Source: DASRDS01 sp035652495
GTDB taxonomy: Bacteria > Gemmatimonadota > Gemmatimonadetes > Gemmatimonadales > Gemmatimonadaceae
Direction: 5' to 3'
Assembly (NCBI GenBank): GCA_035652495.1
Contig: DASRDS010000297.1
Location: 1-10,922, forward strand
Length of the DNA stretch: 10,922 bases
This document shows, piece after piece, positions 7,156 through 10,922 of the stretch (its first letter is position 1; the number at the start of each line of letters is the position of its first letter). A program made the translations under genes and the position numbers. The notes below the pieces were generated by a model. That model searched no databases and was not told where the DNA came from. It worked only from the letters and a program-made list of their open reading frames with translations.

Positions 7156-7164
7156 CCCGCCGGC
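7125..7164. terminator. Bulged inverted repeat at the convergent gene ends
   Basis: Bases 7140-7156 form a perfect palindrome of 8+1+8, which as RNA would be a 7-bp stem with a 3-base loop. An outer arm GCCGGCGG (7125-7132) pairs with CCGCCGGC (7157-7164), leaving a 7-base bulge on the left. The two facing genes stop inside it. There is no run of T after it on either strand, so it is not a classic intrinsic terminator, but it could limit read-through in both directions. Confidence 0.4.
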
Positions 7165-7866
7165 GGTCTCGCCGCCGTCGATCACGTAGGCCTGCCCCGT
7201 AATAAACGCCGCCTCGTCCGACGCGAGGAACGCGAACAGCGCCGCGACCTCGGCCGGACGCCCTTGCCGCCGCATCGGAATCTTCGCCTCGAGCTCGCGC
7301 ATCATCTCCGGCGTGTACTCGGCCTCCTGCATCGGCGTCAGAATGTAGCCGGGGCAAACAACATTCACTCGAACCGTTGGCGCGAGCTCCAGCGCCATCG
7401 TTTTCGTGAGCTCGATCAGCGCGGCTTTCGACGCGTTATAGTGGGCGTATCCGCGGTATCCGACGAGGCCGTTCGTCGACCCCATGTTCAGGATCACGCC
7501 GCTCCCCTGAGCCCGCATGCGTCGCGCGGCATGCTGAGCAACAATGACGGCGCCCGTCAGATTTACATCGAGCACCTGCCGCCATTCATCGAGCGGCATG
7601 TCCACCAGCTCGTTGCGCACACTGATGCCGGCATTGTTGATCAAGACATCTATGCCACCAGCCTCGGCGTCCATGCGCTCGAACGCCCGCGCCACCGCCG
7701 CACTGTCAGCCACATCGGCCACGATCGACCGCGACGCGTTGGCGTCCGCCGTCCGGCCGAGGATCCATACTGCTGCTCCTTCCTCCACGAACCGCTCCGC
7801 CGTCGCCGCACCAATGCCGCTCGTCCCGCCGGTGACGAGGACACGCTTGCCGGCTAACCCGCGCAT
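7141..7866 (-). CDS. Short-chain dehydrogenase/reductase, classical SDR (FabG-like)
   Basis: This is an NAD(P)-dependent oxidoreductase of 241 residues, the usual length for classical SDRs. The Rossmann motif TGGTSGIG is at 12-19, an acidic DVAD follows at 51-54, NNAG is at 77-80, Asn102 is in VNLTG, Ser130 is in NMGST, and the catalytic pair Tyr143 and Lys147 is in YNASK. CPGYILTPM at 171-179 is the usual PG loop and GQAYVIDGG at 224-232 the usual end. All catalytic residues are present. The substrate cannot be told from sequence; similar proteins are annotated as 3-oxoacyl-ACP reductase, glucose or 3-hydroxy-acid dehydrogenase. The ATG at 7866 lies inside the last codons of the 96-residue gene, a 13-base overlap pointing to coupled translation. 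It is the last gene of the dehydratase operon and collides with the PCu(A)C-like gene at its 3' end. Confidence 0.92.
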   Translation of the reverse strand: MRGLAGKRVLVTGGTSGIGAATAERFVEEGAAVWILGRTADANASRSIVADVADSAAVARAFERMDAEAGGIDVLINNAGISVRNELVDMPLDEWRQVLDVNLTGAVIVAQHAARRMRAQGSGVILNMGSTNGLVGYRGYAHYNASKAALIELTKTMALELAPTVRVNVVCPGYILTPMQEAEYTPEMMRELEAKIPMRRQGRPAEVAALFAFLASDEAAFITGQAYVIDGGETAGGLASR

Positions 7867-8144
7867 GAATGCACGAGCACCGCGACCACGGAGCCGATAG
7901 TGACCGTTCCCAGAATCCCGCGAGCGATGCGCGTCATCCGCGTGGTTTCGGCGTACGGGTCACCGTCATCGGGCGGTTCCGGCGGCACCGACGAAGCTCC
8001 GAGTGCCGTCCGCGGCGGCACACTCGGCGGCTCGAGCGCGCCCTGAGGCGCGGTCGCCGGTGCGGCAATCGTGACATCCGGGTCAGACTGCGGAAGCGCG
8101 TGAGTTTGGACCGCGACGAGCAGCGATAACGCGAGAAAGATCAT
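7854..8144 (-). CDS. Small membrane-associated protein of unknown function (96 aa)
   Basis: I do not recognise a family. The start is inferred from the ATGA overlap with the dehydratase stop (8141-8144); an upstream in-frame ATG at 8198 would add 18 residues that are plainly antisense-like dehydratase coding. The protein opens with a hydrophobic stretch (IFLALSLLVAV, residues 2-12) followed by AL at 16-17, resembling a signal peptide. A Pro/Ala-rich linker with a repeated SVPP (41-44 and 52-55) comes next, then an acidic patch DDGDP (59-63), a basic segment, and a second hydrophobic helix ILGTVTIGSVVAVLV (77-91). A periplasmic low-complexity stretch tethered by the C-terminal helix fits. Its only Cys is near the end. 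It lies between two coupled enzyme genes, which supports it being translated, but its role is unknown. Confidence 0.65.
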   Translation of the reverse strand: MIFLALSLLVAVQTHALPQSDPDVTIAAPATAPQGALEPPSVPPRTALGASSVPPEPPDDGDPYAETTRMTRIARGILGTVTIGSVVAVLVHSCAG

Positions 8145-9082
8145 GGGGTCTCGCAGAGAATGGTGCGCAGCGTGTTGTACCCGATGTTGCCACCGCACAG
8201 CACAATGCCGACCTTGCGGCCCGCGTACTGGGCCGCCGTTTTGCGATAGGCTGCTACTGCTACACCGGCAGCCCCCTCGACGATCATCTGGTGCTCAGCC
8301 ACCATGAACCGGATCGCATCAGCGATCTCGGCTTCGCTGACGAGGACACAATCGTCGATGAGCGAACGGCAGAGATCGAGCGTGATCGCGCCCGGCTCGA
8401 CACTGCCGGCGGTCGCGTCGGAGAGTGTCGGCTGCTCAGGAGGCGTGACGATTTCGCCCGCGCGCATGCTCTCATACATGGCGACGGAGTTCTCGGGCCA
8501 GCAGCCGACAATGCGTGAGGGCATGGCGGTGGCGATGCCGGAAATGAGGCCGCCGCCACCGACCGCGACGAAGACGGCGTCGAGGTCGGGACACTGCTTC
8601 GCGAATTCGAGGCCGAGCGTGCCCTGACCCGCGATGACGGATTCGTCGTTATACGGCGAGATATACGGACGGCCCTCACGATCGGCGACCGAGCGTGCGA
8701 ACAGTTCTGTCGCGCCCCCCTCCTCCCCGTAGAACTGGACATCGATGCCCGGAAAACGACGGAGAGCCTGAACTTTCATGGCCGGCGCGCTGTGCGGCAG
8801 ATAGACCGTGCCGCGCGCGCCGACGGCGGTGAGCGCGGTCGCGACGCCGCGACCGTGGTTGCCGGTCGACGCGGTGACGACGCCGCGCGCCAGGGCATCG
8901 GGCGGGAGCGACAGGATACTGTTCAAGGCGCCGCGTATCTTGAAGGAACCCGAGCGTTGCCACTGCTCGCATTTGAGCCACACGGACTCGCCGAGCGCGT
9001 AGCTTTGCTCGACCGGCGTCTCGCGCAGGTAGGGCCGGATGCGAGCGGCCGCGGCTTCGATCGACTCAAGCGATACTGTCAT
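8141..9082 (-). CDS. PLP-dependent threonine/serine dehydratase (no regulatory domain)
   Basis: The enzyme deaminates threonine or serine to 2-oxobutyrate or pyruvate through a PLP aminoacrylate route in the cytoplasm. The 313-residue fold type II protein shows the PLP lysine Lys48 in SGSFKIRGA, the substrate loop STGNHG (72-77), the phosphate-binding GGGGLISG (175-182), EGAAGVAVAA (269-278) and CGGN (296-299). It ends where the catalytic domain ends and has no ACT-like tail as in biosynthetic IlvA, so it resembles the short catabolic TdcB or serine racemase-like group. Threo-3-hydroxyaspartate ammonia-lyase and the dehydratase of hydroxyectoine breakdown are other members of this group, and substrate cannot be settled here. 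The ATG at 9080-9082 fits the usual N-terminus (a helix leading into RIRPYLRETP). Its start shares two bases with the divergent 155-residue gene. It heads an operon with the 96-residue protein and the SDR. Confidence 0.9.
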   Translation of the reverse strand: MTVSLESIEAAAARIRPYLRETPVEQSYALGESVWLKCEQWQRSGSFKIRGALNSILSLPPDALARGVVTASTGNHGRGVATALTAVGARGTVYLPHSAPAMKVQALRRFPGIDVQFYGEEGGATELFARSVADREGRPYISPYNDESVIAGQGTLGLEFAKQCPDLDAVFVAVGGGGLISGIATAMPSRIVGCWPENSVAMYESMRAGEIVTPPEQPTLSDATAGSVEPGAITLDLCRSLIDDCVLVSEAEIADAIRFMVAEHQMIVEGAAGVAVAAYRKTAAQYAGRKVGIVLCGGNIGYNTLRTILCETP

Positions 9083-9548
9083 GCGTATTCGAATTCACAA
9101 TCGGGTCGATGGCTTGGCCGTGCTCCGGTGTGAGCGTGCCGATGGATCGGCCACGTGGCAGCGGCATCCCGCCAAAAATAGCCGCTTCTTTCCGCCGCAC
9201 GATCTCACCCACTATGCGGTGGAGACCACGCTCGGCCTCCGACAGGCCTTTTACGGCCTCGTGGCCGACGGATGGGATCTTTCGGATTTCGGGCATCCGT
9301 GGCCTCGCGGGCGGCTGCCGGCTGAGGCGAACATGGCCGAGTTTCTGGTGGCATGTGTGAGTCAAGATCTTACAACCGACGAGATCAATGCGCAGGGCGC
9401 CAATTTCTGTGGATCATCCTGGAGGGAGGTCACTGATGATCAACTCGCGCGAGTGCGAACTGTTGCCGCGGAGCTCATCGCGCAATGGTGGGCCTTACCC
9501 CCAGATGGTGAAATCGCGCTAGAGTTCACTCCGCACGCAGAGCGCTGA
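9081..9548 (+). CDS. Conserved-looking protein of unknown function (155 aa)
   Basis: I recognise no named family. From the ATG at 9081 the product is 155 residues, soluble, with no signal peptide or membrane helix. It opens with a strand-like MRIRIHNRV. A motif PPHDLTHYAVE follows at 38-48, where His40, Asp41 and His44 could bind a metal. Then comes the helix-rich LGLRQAFYGLVADGWDLSDF (51-70). AEANMAEFLVACVSQDL (81-97) and an amphipathic helix near 120-137 follow, and it ends with a strand-like EIALEF. The normal amino-acid mix and the lack of stops across a frame facing no other gene make it a real gene. The in-frame ATG at 9039 would add 14 residues lying over the dehydratase and is less likely. 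It diverges from the dehydratase and overlaps the permease tail-to-tail by 23 bases. There is no Shine-Dalgarno; a weak GATACT lies 3 bases before the ATG. Confidence 0.75.
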   Translation: MRIRIHNRVDGLAVLRCERADGSATWQRHPAKNSRFFPPHDLTHYAVETTLGLRQAFYGLVADGWDLSDFGHPWPRGRLPAEANMAEFLVACVSQDLTTDEINAQGANFCGSSWREVTDDQLARVRTVAAELIAQWWALPPDGEIALEFTPHAER

Positions 9549-10922
9549 TCGGCGTCTCGGCAAAAACATCACGCCCGCTGAGTAACCCGATCGCGATCGC
9601 GAGGAACGCGCAGATGAGCGCGATGCCGATAGCGGGGATAACGGCCGGCGTAAACGAGCTCTCGAACGCGAACTTCAAGAGAGCCCATGCGCCCGCGAAC
9701 GAGAGCAGCACGCCGGTGAGCGCGCCGACGAGACCCAGTGCCGCATATTCGGCCAGCATGATCGCGCGAATCTGCGCGCGGCTCGCGCCGAGGGTCTTGA
9801 GGAGCACACCCTCGCGGACACGATCGCGTCGGCTGGTGGATGCTGAGCTAAAAAGAACGGGAATCGCCAGCGCCAACGCAAAGAGCGCCAAGAAGCGAAT
9901 CGCCAGCGTCACTTTCGTCACAATGCGCCCGATGGTATCGCGTACGAGCGTCAGGTCGACCGAAGAGACGTTCGGATAGCGATCAACCACCGCGCGCTGC
10001 AATTCCGAGAGCGCGTTCGCACTCGGCACATTCGCGAGCACGACCACCTGGTGCGGCGCTCTCTCGAGTACGCCGTTCGGAAACACGGCGAAGAAATTCG
10101 GCTCGAATCGCGCCCAATCGACCTCGCGAAGGCTGGTCAATCGCGTCGGTATAGGCACCCCCTGCACATCCCAGGTGATGCGACTTCCGATCTTGACGCC
10201 CATCTCACGCGCGACATCGGCCTCGAGCGACACCTCGGCCGTATCGCCCGGGGGGTCCTTGGCGAACCACCGTCCCGCAACGATGTGCTCAGAGGCCACC
10301 AAGGTGTCGCGGTACGTCGACCGATACTCGCGACGGAGCGTCCACGCCGCACCGCGCTTCTCATGTTGGAGCTCGCCAACCGAGACACCGTTGATCGATG
10401 CGATGCGCATGGTGACGAGCGGCGCGGTCTCCACGACGCGACGGCCCACCAGGCTGTCCAGCCCGGGCGCTTGATCCGATTGAACGTCGAAGAACAACAC
10501 GTTTCCGCGCGACGCATCGGTCGCGACGTTGAGCTCACGTAATACGTTCGATTGTACGAGATACAACGTGGCGATCAGAAACGCGCCGAACCCGAGCGAC
10601 AACACGACGGCACGAGTTTGGTTCGCCGGCCGATACAGGTTGGCGACACCTTGGCGAATCACGTACGGCCAACCCGATCGCGTGACGCGACGGGCGACCC
10701 ACGAGAGCGCCACCGCGCCGGCCCAAAGTGCGAGCAGGACGACGCCGATGCCGATCGCGATGCCGACGCCGAGTCGCGGTCGGGGCGCGCGGGCCACGGA
10801 GAGCGCGAGGACTGTCCCAGCGAGGATGAGCGCGGGGATGATAGCGCGACCTTCGCGCAGCTTCTCGTCGCCGAACTCGCGGCGCAGTGCGGCAAGGGGT
10901 GAGATCGAGCCGAGCGCGAGCA
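9526..10922 (-). CDS. ABC transporter permease, MacB/FtsX-like, C-terminal 464 residues (cut by right edge)
   Basis: This is the membrane subunit of an ABC exporter of the MacB/YbbP type; these move lipoproteins, peptides or lipids out of the inner membrane, or act mechanically. The frame stays open through the right edge, so the visible piece is only the C-terminal part; full-length ten-helix members are about 800 residues. Numbering from the edge, PLAALRREF (8-16) fits the loop closing the first permease half. Helices lie at about 26-43, 50-76 and 104-123, followed by a large extracytoplasmic domain at about 124-335. Helices at about 338-358, 389-417 and 426-447 form the FtsX domain, with the signature REGVLLKTLGASRAQI (369-384). 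It ends in PISALRAE, the usual tail. The GTG at 10797 is not the start. Its ATPase partner would be expected beyond the right edge, upstream of or next to this gene. Confidence 0.88.
   Translation of the reverse strand, partial: LALGSISPLAALRREFGDEKLREGRAIIPALILAGTVLALSVARAPRPRLGVGIAIGIGVVLLALWAGAVALSWVARRVTRSGWPYVIRQGVANLYRPANQTRAVVLSLGFGAFLIATLYLVQSNVLRELNVATDASRGNVLFFDVQSDQAPGLDSLVGRRVVETAPLVTMRIASINGVSVGELQHEKRGAAWTLRREYRSTYRDTLVASEHIVAGRWFAKDPPGDTAEVSLEADVAREMGVKIGSRITWDVQGVPIPTRLTSLREVDWARFEPNFFAVFPNGVLERAPHQVVVLANVPSANALSELQRAVVDRYPNVSSVDLTLVRDTIGRIVTKVTLAIRFLALFALALAIPVLFSSASTSRRDRVREGVLLKTLGASRAQIRAIMLAEYAALGLVGALTGVLLSFAGAWALLKFAFESSFTPAVIPAIGIALICAFLAIAIGLLSGRDVFAETPISALRAE

Noticed and set aside
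8145..8198. Upstream ATG at 8198 for the 96-residue protein
   Set aside because: The extra 18 residues are a shadow of the dehydratase C-terminus and would bury the signal-like segment; the ATGA overlap start is more natural.
10795..10797. GTG as the true start of the ABC permease
   Set aside because: The frame stays open upstream to the window edge and encodes a further membrane helix and a PLAALRREF loop expected inside the family.
1..10922. CRISPR arrays, tRNA or rRNA genes, insertion sequences, phage or defence genes
   Set aside because: I found no direct-repeat array, cloverleaf, transposase or terminal repeats; every sizeable segment is accounted for by ordinary coding genes.

Overview
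The window is a gene-dense, high-GC stretch of bacterial chromosome. I see no mobile element, CRISPR array, RNA gene or gap of more than about 130 bases without a gene. The mix is housekeeping and environmental: an S9 serine peptidase with a signal peptide, a multi-PAS hybrid histidine kinase, an MacB/FtsX-like ABC permease and a PCu(A)C-type protein. Together with sparse Shine-Dalgarno signals this suggests a free-living soil or sediment bacterium. Gemmatimonadota is my best guess, but it is an inference from style and not proven by any marker gene.

Layout: (1) The left edge holds the last 60 codons of rpiB (ribose-5-phosphate isomerase B) on the plus strand. It has no start codon in the window and is easy to miss. 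(2) Reading leftwards on the minus strand is a tightly spaced run: S9 peptidase (6532-4622), hybrid histidine kinase (4586-2124), prephenate dehydratase (2102-1179) and nitronate monooxygenase (1201-119). The last gene collides tail-to-tail with rpiB over 66 bases. (3) From about 6533 to 6660 is the only sizeable intergenic region, a divergent promoter zone. To its right a small exported PCu(A)C-like protein runs rightwards (6661-7155). (4) A second minus-strand operon follows: PLP-dependent threonine/serine dehydratase (9082-8141), a 96-residue membrane-associated protein coupled by ATGA (8144-7854), and a short-chain dehydrogenase (7866-7141). (5) A 155-residue protein of unknown function (9081-9548, plus) shares its start-codon bases with the dehydratase. 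It overlaps tail-to-tail with an ABC permease (9526 to beyond the right edge, minus).

The genes do not form one obvious pathway. PheA, the dehydratase and the peptidase touch amino-acid metabolism. The kinase is cytosolic by sequence and could respond to an internal signal, but nothing here names its target. The most noteworthy points are the prephenate dehydratase lacking the canonical TRF threonine and the PIEN asparagine, the extreme packing with three convergent and one divergent overlap, and two identical TAGATT boxes placed exactly 8 bases before ATG codons, suggesting leaderless transcripts. The PCu(A)C protein has also lost part of its copper motif, and a perfect palindrome coincides with two opposing stop codons. 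I found no convincing complete novel system. The best candidates for undescribed biology are the 155-residue and 96-residue proteins and the altered PheA.
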